Source of the DNA: Legionella sp.
Lineage (GTDB): Bacteria > Pseudomonadota > Gammaproteobacteria > Legionellales > Legionellaceae
DNA length: 64,000 nt
Direction: 5' to 3'
NCBI GenBank assembly: GCA_031291115.1
Contig: JARLJQ010000003.1
Coordinates: forward strand, 218,195-282,194
Positions 39,664 through 49,255 of the stretch are shown one piece after another. Each line of letters starts with the position of its first letter. Position 1 is the first letter of the stretch. Position numbers and translations under genes: made by a program. The notes under the pieces are model-generated. The model was not told where the DNA came from. It ran no database searches and saw nothing but the letters and a program-made list of their open reading frames with translations.

Positions 39664-41520
39664 ATGAATACCCCAAATCTCTTTCCAGAACTGGCGCAAT
39701 TTCTTGCGAAACTGCCTGATGAGCCTGGCATCTACCGGATGCTGGATACAGAGGGCACTGTTCTTTATGTTGGCAAAGCATCCAATCTTAAAAAGCGAGT
39801 TTCCAGTTATTTTAATAAGCAAAATACCGGGATTAAAACTCGTTCCTTAGTCAGCCAAATCGCTTCTATAGAAATATCCGTTACCCGCAGTGAAACAGAA
39901 GCTTTGCTCCTGGAAAGCAATCTGATTAAAGCATTAAGACCTAAGTACAACGTTTTGTTGCGTGATGATAAGTCTTATCCTTACATTCATCTTTCTGATC
40001 ATCCGGATTTTCCACGTATAGAAAGTTATCGTTCAAAAAAGAAGCCACTTTCAGGCGATTTTTTTGGCCCTTATCCCAGCAGTACTGCGGTAAAAGAAAC
40101 CATCGTAACCATTCAGAAAGTATTTAAAATTCGTAATTGCCGGGACAGTTACTTTAACGCCCGTTCACGTCCTTGTTTGCAATATCAAATCAAGCGTTGT
40201 ACTGCTCCTTGTGTGAATTACATTACCCCGGCAAATTATCGTCAATCGGTACAGGATGCGATACGATTTTTGCAGGGTAAAAGTCAATTAATCCTTGATG
40301 AGCTGGCCAAACGCATGGAACTGGCTGTGCAGCAGTTACATTTTGAAGAAGCTGCGGTGCTTCGCGATCAGATTAAAAACCTGCGTTTGGTTCAAGAGCA
40401 GCAAGGCATGATGCAGCTACGAGGTGACGCGGATGCGATTGCAATTGAACTTAGCCCAGGTTTTGCCTGCATTCAATGCGTCAGTGTTCGAGAAGGTCAG
40501 GTATTGGCCAGTCAAAGTTTCTTTCCTTCGTTGCCAAGACTTGATGCGGAATTTGATTTTGATGATTTATGGCAACAAATTTTTGATGCCTTCATTAGTT
40601 TTCATTATTTTGATATACCTGAACGGATTCCTCCTTTAATTATCACCAATCATCCTTTGCCTGATCAGCAATCCTTGCAGGAACTATTAACTCAAAAACG
40701 AGGAAAATTATGTAAAATTCAGGTAAATCCTCGTGGCAACAAGTCACGATGGATGGATTTTGCACTAAATAACCTTCGCGTATCGGTCGCAGAATATTTA
40801 AATAAACGTATTACCATGAGAACGCGCTTTCAAGTGCTAGAGGAATTTTTAGGTCTTGCTAAGCCCATTGAACGCATGGAGTGCTTTGATATCAGCCATA
40901 CACAAGGCGAAGCCACAATTGCATCTTGCGTTGTCTTTGATAATGAAGGTCCTGCCAGCAGCGAATACAGGCGTTTTAATATCGAGGGAATTACACCAGG
41001 TGATGATTATGCTGCCATGGAGCAGGCTATTACCCGTCGTTTTAAACGCCTTCTTGAAGCACAATCCTTACCTGATCTCTTAATTATAGATGGTGGTAAA
41101 GGGCAGGTTGCTGTAGCGAAACGCGTGCTGGCTTCTTTAAATATCACCGAAGTCATGCTGCTTGGTATTGCTAAAGGTCCCTCACGTAAAGCCGGTTGGG
41201 AAAAATTAATTTTAGTACATGAGGCACGAGAACTCACTCTGCCAGATGATTCTAAAGCATTGCATCTGTTGCAACACATTCGCGATGAAGCCCATCGTTT
41301 TGCTATTACCGCCCATCGTAAAAAAAGGCAGAAAAAACGCCTCGAATCATCACTTGAGGATATTGAGGGAGTTGGTGCGAAACGCAGGCAAGCATTATTG
41401 CATCGTTTTGGTGGTTTAAGGGAATTGGCCAAAGCGCCTTTGGAAGAACTTGTCAAAGTCCAAGGTATTAGTGCACACTTAGCTCAACGTATTTTTCAAC
41501 ATTTTCATGGATCAAATTAA
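39664..41520 (+). CDS. uvrC: Excinuclease ABC subunit C
   Basis: UvrC makes the dual incisions in nucleotide excision repair. The 618-residue protein has the GIY-YIG domain ([20 protein letters not shown]), a cysteine-bearing region ([20 protein letters not shown]), a UVR motif near 205-240 ([20 protein letters not shown]), the RNase H-like endonuclease core ([34 protein letters not shown]), and a C-terminal HhH2 pair ([18 protein letters not shown]). It is probably transcribed with letA. Confidence 0.97.
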   Translation: MNTPNLFPELAQFLAKLPDEPGIYRMLDTEGTVLYVGKASNLKKRVSSYFNKQNTGIKTRSLVSQIASIEISVTRSETEALLLESNLIKALRPKYNVLLRDDKSYPYIHLSDHPDFPRIESYRSKKKPLSGDFFGPYPSSTAVKETIVTIQKVFKIRNCRDSYFNARSRPCLQYQIKRCTAPCVNYITPANYRQSVQDAIRFLQGKSQLILDELAKRMELAVQQLHFEEAAVLRDQIKNLRLVQEQQGMMQLRGDADAIAIELSPGFACIQCVSVREGQVLASQSFFPSLPRLDAEFDFDDLWQQIFDAFISFHYFDIPERIPPLIITNHPLPDQQSLQELLTQKRGKLCKIQVNPRGNKSRWMDFALNNLRVSVAEYLNKRITMRTRFQVLEEFLGLAKPIERMECFDISHTQGEATIASCVVFDNEGPASSEYRRFNIEGITPGDDYAAMEQAITRRFKRLLEAQSLPDLLIIDGGKGQVAVAKRVLASLNITEVMLLGIAKGPSRKAGWEKLILVHEARELTLPDDSKALHLLQHIRDEAHRFAITAHRKKRQKKRLESSLEDIEGVGAKRRQALLHRFGGLRELAKAPLEELVKVQGISAHLAQRIFQHFHGSN

Positions 41521-41768
41521 AGTCTTTTTATTAAATTTTTGACTTAAAAACCACCTTTAGATTGATAATAAATCAATTGGTTCTTTTTTGTTTCTTTGGC
41601 AATACTTTATTAGTTGTTTTTAAACGTAAATTCCTGGCAAAAATAGGGGTATTGGTACTAAACTTATTTTGTAGCCAGGTAAATAAATTAAGTGCAAAAA
41701 AATAAAATTATTGTTTAAGCACAAATCTTGCATGTAATAATAATAAAGATAGTAAGAGGGAGCGGCAT

Positions 41769-42485
41769 ATGAACAAAATACTTTTAACGGCATTAATGAT
41801 GCTAGTGGTTGCCGGAGCCAATGCAGGATTTTTCGGTACAGGCTTATGCGGCTATCCGCAATATGATTGCATTAAGGTTGCTCCTGGGCAAAACTGGGAG
41901 AATATGTTCCCGAATGAAGAAAAGCGCGATATAGTTCAACGAATTAATCGCACTTACAATCCCTTATGGGCTGGAAAGGTCATCGCTGTACCTAAAAATC
42001 TGGCTTATGTGAATCAATTTGATGTAGCTCCTTTCCCAATAAAAATTGCCGGTGAAGATCAAAAGCAGGTGATTGTGGATCAGGATAAATTAGCCTGGGG
42101 TGCATATGATGCGCAAGGGAACTTAGTAAAATGGGGGCCAATCTCTTCTGGAAGAGACAAATGTACCGATGCGAACCGTTCTTGCCGCACCTTAACCGGT
42201 ATTTTTAGAGTATTCAGTAAAGAAAATGAAAAATGCAGTTCTAACGTGTTCCCTATCGGTAAAGGCGGCGCCAAAATGCCGTATTGCATGTACTTTCATA
42301 AAGGATTTGCACTGCACGGTTCTACCGATATACCTGGAGTCAGAGCAAGCCATGGATGTGTGCGTATGTTTATCGAGGACGCAAAATGGTTAAATCATGA
42401 ATTTGTTGAGTTATCCAGTGAGCGCAATAATTTTAAAGGTACAACAATTATTGTGCGTCCAATAAATGACAGTGGGACTATATGA
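41769..42485 (+). CDS. enhA: Enhanced entry protein EnhA (L,D-transpeptidase family)
   Basis: First gene of the enhABC locus, which improves host-cell entry and intracellular survival in L. pneumophila. The 238-residue protein has a signal peptide (residues 1-18, ending ANA). Its YkuD L,D-transpeptidase domain carries HGSTDIPGVRASHGCVRM (His183, catalytic Cys197) near the C-terminus, implying action on peptidoglycan or crosslinking of lipoprotein. GAGGGAG precedes the ATG. It overlaps enhB by four bases, so the two are translated together. The upstream 248 bases hold no gene. Confidence 0.92.
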   Translation: MNKILLTALMMLVVAGANAGFFGTGLCGYPQYDCIKVAPGQNWENMFPNEEKRDIVQRINRTYNPLWAGKVIAVPKNLAYVNQFDVAPFPIKIAGEDQKQVIVDQDKLAWGAYDAQGNLVKWGPISSGRDKCTDANRSCRTLTGIFRVFSKENEKCSSNVFPIGKGGAKMPYCMYFHKGFALHGSTDIPGVRASHGCVRMFIEDAKWLNHEFVELSSERNNFKGTTIIVRPINDSGTI

Positions 42486-43045
42486 TGAATACATTACAAA
42501 AATTCACTTCAATTTCATTGGCCTTATTTTTAGGATTGTTAACAACTCATCTGGAGGCGGCAAAATCTAAAGTAGATGAGGCAACAAAGGCACAAAAAGC
42601 AGCAAAAGAGGAAGAGCGCTTTCCTATAGGATGTGTTCCCGTAGGATATAAAGAAAGTCTCAAAATTTTGTCTCTTTTTCCTGGAAAAGAAGGTGCTTTG
42701 CAATCTTTATATTTCTTTTACAATAAATTGCCACAAACGGTGAGCATGTACCAAATGCGCGATGAGGACAGTGAGTATTCTACTCGTGTGAACCATACCA
42801 TTGGCGCCAAACAATGGGCTGCGTTAGCTACTGGCGAACCTTTAGTGAAGTTTATTTGTACTTTAGGTGACGGCAAGCAATCTTATGGCAAGATCATTGA
42901 TTGTGCCGAAACCATTAAGGTATGTGAATACGTTAACGTAAAATTTGGTTTAAATAATAAAGGCAATTTTTGGATTGCTGATGGCAACACAAGAAACGGG
43001 GCAGTTAATGAGGTAGTTCACTACGGCATAATACCTGGGGTATAA
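42482..43045 (+). CDS. enhB: Enhanced entry protein EnhB
   Basis: Identified by position between enhA and enhC. The 187-residue product has a signal peptide (MMNTLQKFTSISLALFLGLLTTHLEA) and a mature part without a recognised domain. Cysteines near GCVPVGYKE, FICTLGD, IIDCAETIKVCEYV could form disulfides. The start ATG overlaps the enhA stop; a second ATG three bases later is equally possible. The name follows synteny more than motif, so confidence is lower than for neighbours. Confidence 0.82.
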   Translation: MMNTLQKFTSISLALFLGLLTTHLEAAKSKVDEATKAQKAAKEEERFPIGCVPVGYKESLKILSLFPGKEGALQSLYFFYNKLPQTVSMYQMRDEDSEYSTRVNHTIGAKQWAALATGEPLVKFICTLGDGKQSYGKIIDCAETIKVCEYVNVKFGLNNKGNFWIADGNTRNGAVNEVVHYGIIPGV

Positions 43046-43048
43046 CGC

Positions 43049-43190
43049 AGGAGCTGTTGCTATTTCTACTATCTTGGCCTAAATAGTCCGATTTTCTGCG
43101 CTCCGATACTCACATACTGATGTATGCTGCGTTTCGGTGCTCGACAATCAGTCTATTTAGGCTCAAGCTAGCGAAATAGCAACAACTCCT
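43049..43190. repeat. MITE-like 142-bp inverted repeat between enhB and enhC
   Basis: Arms AGGAGCTGTTGCTATTTC and GAAATAGCAACAACTCCT are near-perfect, and pairing continues with differences almost to the centre TCACATACTGATGTATGCTG. The shorter repeats at 12461 and 29954 share CTGTTGACATTTCTACT-like arms. It separates enhAB from enhC, which has its own GAGGGAG ribosome site. Confidence 0.88.
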
Positions 43191-43251
43191 AATCTGTCAG
43201 TGGGAACTGCCGGATAGAAGTGGAATACCACATATAAGAGGGAGAATTTTC

Positions 43252-46200
43252 ATGAAATCGCTAGTACCTTGGGTATGTTTATTAGTCGCATCAGCAAGCC
43301 AACAAGTTTTTGCTGATGACTTGAGCGCTTACCGTTTAGGAAATTATAATAAGGCCATTGAACCTTTATTAAGCCAAACCGGGAAAAATGCGGTTGCCGA
43401 TTATTATTTAGGCCGCATCTACTTGTATGGATACGGACAATTAAAAAACACCCAATTAGCTATGCGCTATTTTACTCAATCCGCCCAAAAAGGTTATTTG
43501 CCAGCGGTTTTGATGATGGCTAAATATACTTTGTTGCAAGAAAAAGATTCGCAAAAAGCTATTCCCTGGTTTAAGCAGGCCGCCGCTGCTGGTGATGTTA
43601 ATGCACAAATGTTTATGGCTGCAGCCTATTTATACGGTATAGGCGTTAATAAAAATAATGATCTGGCCACACGTAATTACATTGATGCGGCAAAAAATGG
43701 TAATTCTATTGCCCAATTCACCTTAGCTGAAAATTTTCTTGGTAGTCGCAACGCATCGAATAGTAAATTAGGCTTAATTTGGTTAAGTAAATCTGCGGCA
43801 AATGGCAATCCTAAAGCATTAACCAAGCTGGGCAGTCTTTACCTTCAGGGCAAAGTCGTGGATAAAAATCCCACTAAAGGAATGGCTTTATTAAATCAGG
43901 CAGCAGCACAAGGTTTTGCTCCGGCAATGGTTCAATTAGGAGCTGCTGCTCTGGAACAAAACCAAAAAGAACAGGCGCTTCAATGGTTTGATAAAGCGGG
44001 CAATTATCAGAATGATGATGCATATTTGGATTTGGCACAAATTTATTTGCAGGACAAAAGCCCTGTTTATGATCCCAAAATAGCGTTTATGTGGACTTTA
44101 AAAGCCGCGCAAAATGGTTCTGTAGCAGCAAAGCGTGCGCTTGCTGATTTATATAAAAAAGGTCTTGGAGTTGAGGCAGCCCCTGCTTTAGCAGCACAAT
44201 GGCTGGATCAGGCAAATCAAGACAGTAAGACAACTAATCAGGATAAAACTTTAGCCGCTGCAGCCCTTTGGTTAAGTAACGGTACAACGGATAAATTGGA
44301 AAAAACCGCATACCAAATGAATGGCATATTAAGTGCATGGAGTAATCCTACTGTTTTAGGGAATTATGCCTACAATCAGGCACCTCAATTAAAAACCATT
44401 GCGCGTCAGTTGATTTTTAAACCACAATTTGAACTGGTTCAGCCTAATGCAGTGCCCATCAGCAGTTATTACGACGCACTTTTGAGTAGAAATGCTGAAG
44501 CACCATCCAACGAATGGACTTATCCACATTATTCGGTCAATCAGCAAGTGGCTAATATTGAGCGTGCCAATAGTTCGGTAACGGCTCATCTGAATTTACC
44601 TGCACCTTATCTGGATGCAAATTATCCTGAGAACGACCCACAAGCAAGCGTGATGGATCAATGGACAGATGGTTGGCAGCAGCATGTAAATTATATGTCT
44701 GTATTTTATCAGCTGTATAACCGAGCTATTTTGGGTGATGCACAGGCTCAGTTTGAAATAGGACAAATGTTCCAATACGGAATTGGTGTGACCAAAAATA
44801 ATGAGTCAGCAATAGTCTTTTACCAAAATGCGGTGGAGCAACAGCATTTAGGAGCTGAGTATAATTTAGGTATTTTATATTTGGAAAATGCCAAAGATAA
44901 AAATGAGTATCAACTTGCCTTAAATGATTTAACTGATGCAGCCTTTAAAGGGAATAAAAAATCTCAATACGTGCTTGCCAGACTTCTTGAGCATGGGGTA
45001 ACTGGTGCAGATGGTATTGTATATATTGAGTCAAACCATGAACAGGCAGTATCTATGTTGTATCTGGCTGCAGCCAACAGTTACGGTTTAGCTGAATATG
45101 AATTAGCTAATCGCCTTGCACTTCAGGTGGACAGTGGTTTAAGCATCGATGCTCAAAAGCACAAAATAGCTACAATTCGTCAATTGTATCAAGGAGCAGC
45201 GGAGCGCGGCGTTTCTAATGCGTTATTACCGCTTGCTTATTATAATGCGATGGACAGTGACCCCAAAAAACAAGCAGAAGCGTTTGCTGTTGCCAAAGAG
45301 CAAGCTGCTGCTGGTGATAATAAAGCTGCATTATTGTTGGGCCTACTTTATGACCGTGGTATTGGTGGCAGTGCGGATAGGGCGCAGGCTATTCAATGGT
45401 ACCAGCAGGCAGGACAAAATGCAGTAAGCCAATTTATTTTGGGTACCTATACTGCAGAAGGTAGTGGTCTTGAGAAAAGTAAAGAAAAAGGAATGGCACA
45501 ATTACAGCAATCAGTAGATGCAAAATTTTCTTATGCTGATTTTAATATGGCAGTACTGCAACAAAAATCAGGCCAAAACTTTTTACCTGATTTGACTCAA
45601 GCTTATGAATTAGGTAACGGTCATGCGGGTATACTTTTGGCTGATTCTTATTTAGCAGGTTCTGATGATTCAGAAAAAATGCAGCAAGCAAGAAAGATTT
45701 ATGAAGGCTTAGCTGAGAAAGGAGATCAAAACGCTCAGTTAAAATTAGCATTTATGGATGAAAAAGGCTTGGGAGCCGCTCCAGACTTAGTCAGTGCGCA
45801 ACGTTGGTATACTGCTGCCGCAGAGCAAGGCAATACTGTCGCTCAATATCTGCTGGGGCAATTTTACCAATTGGGTGAAGCAGGTGAGCCTGATTATGCC
45901 TTGGCAAAACAATGGTACCAAAAAGCAGCTACTGTACTGCCTGAAGCATATGTTGCACTGGGCTTCATTAATGAAACCGTAGATGATAATTACGTTGACG
46001 CATTAAAATCCTACGAACAAGCCGCTGCAAAAGATGATGATTTAGGGATTTATAACCTGGCCTTAATGTATTTATATGGCAAGGGCACTCCTGTAAATTA
46101 CGCCAAAGCGAAGGAGTTGTTTGTTAAAGCATCTAACAAAGGTCTTCATGAAGCTACGAATCAATTAGGCGGGTTTTATTTCAATGGTTTAGGTATGGCT

Positions 46201-46851
46201 CGTGATGAGCAACAAGCTTTAGTCTGGTATAAGAAGGCGGCAGAAGCGGGTAATGCTAATGCGCTGTATCAGTTAGGCTTATTCTCTGAAACTGGTGTGA
46301 CTACCAAACTGAATTTTGATGAAGCACGGACCTATTATCAGGCTGCTGCGGATAAAGGAAATGAAAAAGCCATGCTTGCTTTAGCCAGAATGTATCATTA
46401 TGGTTTGGGTGTTGAAAAAAATCCTAAAATGGCAGCTGATTTCTATCAAAAATTAGCCGCAAGACAAAATGCTTACGCGCAATATCAATTGGGCACCTAT
46501 TATATGGAAGGCACCGCAGGTGAGCTTTCTCCAGTGAAAGGCAAGCAATTGTTACAACAAGCCAGTGATAATGGCAGCGTGCAGGCACGTAAGGTGTTAC
46601 AACGTTTAGAAGCTAAAGCTCAGGCACGTGTGAGCTTTGTTGAACCTGTAGTCCTTGATAAGGCGCCTGCTGTGGCTGGTGAAACGGCTGAGTTAATGTA
46701 TCTTGATGCATTAAATGAGTGGAATCGTGGTAATGAATCATTATCGCGAGTTATTCTGAAGCATTTAGTGAGTAAATATCCTGATTTTGTGCCAGCAAAA
46801 CAGGTATATGAGCAATTGAATCAAGTAAAATCTTCCAGTAATTTCAGTTAA
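43252..46851 (+). CDS. enhC: Enhanced entry protein EnhC (Sel1-repeat)
   Basis: EnhC is a large periplasmic protein of tandem Sel1-like repeats. In L. pneumophila it blocks the lytic transglycosylase Slt and so limits release of muropeptides sensed by NOD1. The 1199-residue product has a signal peptide (residues 1-21, ending VFADD) and many repeats of the ADYYLGRIYLYGYGQLKNTQ / AMLALARMYHYGLGVEKNPK type, in two blocks (about 30-330 and 480-1130). A repeat-poor linker separates the blocks, and a C-terminal AELMYLDALNEWNRGNESLS segment lies after them. Length matches the known EnhC of about 1200 residues. Confidence 0.94.
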   Translation: MKSLVPWVCLLVASASQQVFADDLSAYRLGNYNKAIEPLLSQTGKNAVADYYLGRIYLYGYGQLKNTQLAMRYFTQSAQKGYLPAVLMMAKYTLLQEKDSQKAIPWFKQAAAAGDVNAQMFMAAAYLYGIGVNKNNDLATRNYIDAAKNGNSIAQFTLAENFLGSRNASNSKLGLIWLSKSAANGNPKALTKLGSLYLQGKVVDKNPTKGMALLNQAAAQGFAPAMVQLGAAALEQNQKEQALQWFDKAGNYQNDDAYLDLAQIYLQDKSPVYDPKIAFMWTLKAAQNGSVAAKRALADLYKKGLGVEAAPALAAQWLDQANQDSKTTNQDKTLAAAALWLSNGTTDKLEKTAYQMNGILSAWSNPTVLGNYAYNQAPQLKTIARQLIFKPQFELVQPNAVPISSYYDALLSRNAEAPSNEWTYPHYSVNQQVANIERANSSVTAHLNLPAPYLDANYPENDPQASVMDQWTDGWQQHVNYMSVFYQLYNRAILGDAQAQFEIGQMFQYGIGVTKNNESAIVFYQNAVEQQHLGAEYNLGILYLENAKDKNEYQLALNDLTDAAFKGNKKSQYVLARLLEHGVTGADGIVYIESNHEQAVSMLYLAAANSYGLAEYELANRLALQVDSGLSIDAQKHKIATIRQLYQGAAERGVSNALLPLAYYNAMDSDPKKQAEAFAVAKEQAAAGDNKAALLLGLLYDRGIGGSADRAQAIQWYQQAGQNAVSQFILGTYTAEGSGLEKSKEKGMAQLQQSVDAKFSYADFNMAVLQQKSGQNFLPDLTQAYELGNGHAGILLADSYLAGSDDSEKMQQARKIYEGLAEKGDQNAQLKLAFMDEKGLGAAPDLVSAQRWYTAAAEQGNTVAQYLLGQFYQLGEAGEPDYALAKQWYQKAATVLPEAYVALGFINETVDDNYVDALKSYEQAAAKDDDLGIYNLALMYLYGKGTPVNYAKAKELFVKASNKGLHEATNQLGGFYFNGLGMARDEQQALVWYKKAAEAGNANALYQLGLFSETGVTTKLNFDEARTYYQAAADKGNEKAMLALARMYHYGLGVEKNPKMAADFYQKLAARQNAYAQYQLGTYYMEGTAGELSPVKGKQLLQQASDNGSVQARKVLQRLEAKAQARVSFVEPVVLDKAPAVAGETAELMYLDALNEWNRGNESLSRVILKHLVSKYPDFVPAKQVYEQLNQVKSSSNFS

Positions 46852-46860
46852 TCAATCAAG

Positions 46861-46884
46861 CAGCCTGGATTTTTATCCAGGCTG
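46861..46884 (+). terminator. Hairpin after enhC
   Basis: Perfect 10-base arms CAGCCTGGAT and ATCCAGGCTG with a TTTT loop lie 10 bases after the enhC stop. The U tract is weak (TAATTCC), so it is a probable terminator or transcript end stabiliser. Confidence 0.65.
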
Positions 46885-47022
46885 TAATTCCGTATAAATG
46901 TAGTGATTCTCTCCATGTTTTATGATATTTAATCAAAATATATTTGAAATAAAAAGGCGGCATATTTTTTTATTTTAGATTATTGTTGTAATGATTCTTC
47001 ATTAAAATAGACGGAGTTTTAA

Positions 47023-48459
47023 ATGATATATACAGTAACTTACTGTACATTTGATCGTACTGTGGGAGGAAACCCTTTTTGGCATGGCTCTGTGTTGTTA
47101 TCAAGGATGGACGAGACTACAAAACAATTGGAAGTGGTTGATACCTGGAGTTTTTATGGTATTCCCAGTAACGGTGATAAAAAATCCTGGACGGGATGGT
47201 TAAAGAGTCAAATTGGCCTGAACATTGATCTGCAGGGCAATCATGGTTGGATTACTCATGAAGAAGTTCGTTTTATGGATAAAGGCCACGGCTTACATGG
47301 GGACACTTTTGAAGTAACTGAAGATACATTTAAGCAAGTACAAAAAGAATGGGAGCGTCGTGTTACTGCTCAAGAGGCGGCTGTTAAGGAGGCATTGGCT
47401 AATGTTGATCCCAGTACACTGTCTGCAAAAGATGCAAAACGTTATCTGGGAGATAATTTTTCGCAAGCAATTTTTCAGATTGAGCAAAATAAAGCAAAGA
47501 TAGAGCAACGTGAGCCACGACTTCATCCATTTGATATAAACGTCTCCGTTTGTCGGACGGGACTTAGTTTGAAGGATACTCATAATTGCCACACGGAAAC
47601 TTTAGATATCTTAAGTAACTTCTTGCCAGCAGAGCATCTTGGAGCTTATAAAAAATCCGTCTTTCCAAGATTTGTGAGTGGCAGTATGGAAGAGCTTAGA
47701 CTGCACAGTATTGGCCCTTTCGAGACGCACACCAAGTCAGCAGCAGCGAAGGAGCAAAATTATTTCCGTCAGTTGATGAACAACGGTTTGGAGCGATTTG
47801 GTTTCTACAACGCGAAACCCGCAGCGATAGAGGCGAAAGCACCTGAGGTGAAAATCCAGTACCGTAGCAAAGATACTCCGGGCGTGAAGTTATATTGGAC
47901 TGTTCCGCCTCAAAAATTTACAGCCTTACCAGGCAGTAAAGCTAAAGAGTTATTTGCATTAGATAAAGAATATATTGATGAGGTATACACCATCGTAAAT
48001 AAGCTGCAGCGCTTGGAATGGCTGTTACGTAATGCGGTTGCTCCTGAGCGGTATAAGGAGTACAGAGAGAAACTGATACAACAAGTAATTGAATATTACA
48101 AAGTTTTTTCCATAGTAGAACCTAAGGAAAAGACAGAAAAACTATCCGGTCTGCGAGAAACTCTGCTTTTATTATTTGCTCCGCCTAGAAATAGAGAGTC
48201 ACGTGATTTACATAAATACATCAATAATGCCAAAGGGCTTTTTGCAGCACTTGATATGGCTATTGCAGAGGGTTGGATAATTGATGAGACGCGGCCGTCA
48301 GAATTAGACCCAGCTCTCACGTTGGATGATGATTGTAATGAATTAGAAGCTTTTGTTAGCTATTTATCACCATCAGATCAAAAGGAATTATGTAACATTA
48401 TCGGTCGCACTTATTGTAAACCTGAGTCATTGGATTTACCACGCGCGAATGTTGGCTAG
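47023..48459 (+). CDS. Unknown protein, effector candidate with possible permuted papain-like motif
   Basis: The 478-residue soluble protein has no signal peptide and no family I can name with certainty. The N-terminus has PFWHGSVLLSR (His21), LEVVDTWSFYG and NHGWITHEEVRFM. Near 185 comes KDTHNCHTETLDIL (Cys189). An early His and a later NC-type Cys is the order in permuted NlpC/P60, LRAT or PPPDE folds, so a Cys-His hydrolase is plausible. Residues 105-165 and 310-380 look helical. From memory, L. pneumophila lpg2637, next to enhC and rpsT, is a reported Dot/Icm effector. This gene sits in that position, but orthology was not tested. Confidence 0.7.
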   Translation: MIYTVTYCTFDRTVGGNPFWHGSVLLSRMDETTKQLEVVDTWSFYGIPSNGDKKSWTGWLKSQIGLNIDLQGNHGWITHEEVRFMDKGHGLHGDTFEVTEDTFKQVQKEWERRVTAQEAAVKEALANVDPSTLSAKDAKRYLGDNFSQAIFQIEQNKAKIEQREPRLHPFDINVSVCRTGLSLKDTHNCHTETLDILSNFLPAEHLGAYKKSVFPRFVSGSMEELRLHSIGPFETHTKSAAAKEQNYFRQLMNNGLERFGFYNAKPAAIEAKAPEVKIQYRSKDTPGVKLYWTVPPQKFTALPGSKAKELFALDKEYIDEVYTIVNKLQRLEWLLRNAVAPERYKEYREKLIQQVIEYYKVFSIVEPKEKTEKLSGLRETLLLLFAPPRNRESRDLHKYINNAKGLFAALDMAIAEGWIIDETRPSELDPALTLDDDCNELEAFVSYLSPSDQKELCNIIGRTYCKPESLDLPRANVG

Positions 48460-48497
48460 ATTGTGCCTGGGTGCCGCGAAAGCGCAATCCAGGCTCA

Positions 48498-48575
48498 CGT
48501 CTTAGCGAACGTAGTGAAGCAATTCGGAGTACTGTGCTCCAAACCCTGGATTGCTTCGCGATGCTCGCAAAGACG
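48498..48575. repeat. Inverted-repeat element CGTCTTNGCGARCNTNGYGAAGCAAT
   Basis: The left arm CGTCTTAGCGAACGTAGTGA and right arm (reverse complement CGTCTTTGCGAGCATCGCGA) pair over about 27 bases with a few mismatches, enclosing GGAGTACTGTGCTCC, itself palindromic. The upstream CAATCCAGGCT suggests a fragment of a second copy. Confidence 0.8.
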
Positions 48576-48635
48576 GTATCTTTTAAGGTTTGAGGAGTTC
48601 AGGATGAATAGTGCTGAAAATAAGAAAAAATAGAA

Positions 48636-48658
48636 CCGAACCGGCAGAGCCAGTTCGG
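48636..48658 (-). terminator. Rho-independent terminator of rpsT (minus strand)
   Basis: Reading minus, CCGAACTGGCTCTGCCGGTTCGG forms a nine-base stem with one wobble, followed by TTCTATTTTTTCTT. It lies 33 bases after the rpsT stop. Confidence 0.8.
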
Positions 48659-48691
48659 GTGTTTCGGACTTAGAGCGACGAAAACACGGAT

Positions 48692-48958
48692 TTAAGCGGT
48701 CATTGCCTTAACACGAGCAACCAGACGGCTTTTAATACGGGACGCTTTATTCTTGTGAATTAAGCCTTTTGCAGAAGCTTTATCAATCACAGGTTGTGCT
48801 TTAGTGTAAGCAGCCTGAGCTAATTCTTGATTACCAGCTTCAACAGCTTTTAATACATTTTTAATATAAGTACGGAACATAGAACGCGCACTGGCATTAT
48901 GTTGACGTAATTTTACGTTTTGGCGAGCACGCTTGATCGCTGATTTAATATTTGCCAC
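48692..48958 (-). CDS. rpsT: 30S ribosomal protein S20
   Basis: S20 binds 16S rRNA early in small-subunit assembly. The 88-residue basic product starts [20 protein letters not shown] and ends [20 protein letters not shown], matching the family length and pattern. AGTGGAG lies before the start. It diverges from murJ, as often in gammaproteobacteria. It is followed by a clear terminator. Confidence 0.97.
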   Translation of the reverse strand: MANIKSAIKRARQNVKLRQHNASARSMFRTYIKNVLKAVEAGNQELAQAAYTKAQPVIDKASAKGLIHKNKASRIKSRLVARVKAMTA

Positions 48959-49255
48959 TTAGAAATCTCCACTCATTCGGACGATACAAAAAGATGCTGA
49001 TCATGCACAATGAGTCAGAATTTGTCAATAGGATATATTATATCTCTTATGAATTGAATAAAGCAGATGCACAATATAAGGTGTTTTTGCTTCAAAACCT
49101 CAAAAAACAACCATTTGCTGAACAAAATCTAGTGTTCCAGGCAAGCAAGTATTCAATGTACTTATGGCAAAATACGTCCAGAGCTGCTTAAAATCATGTA
49201 ACTTGGTCCATATTAGGTATATCATTAGAATATCTTTTTTAAAATTAATAAAAAC

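Noticed and set aside
41007..41456. 149-residue minus-strand open frame inside uvrC
   Set aside because: It is antisense to the conserved endonuclease and HhH coding region; Ser/Arg/Cys-rich composition is typical of a shadow frame.
48952..49191. Small 79-residue open frame between rpsT and murJ
   Set aside because: It overlaps the rpsT start, has no ribosome site at any of its ATG codons and no recognised motif. It covers the rpsT/murJ promoter region, so I treat it as chance; it could be reconsidered if conserved.
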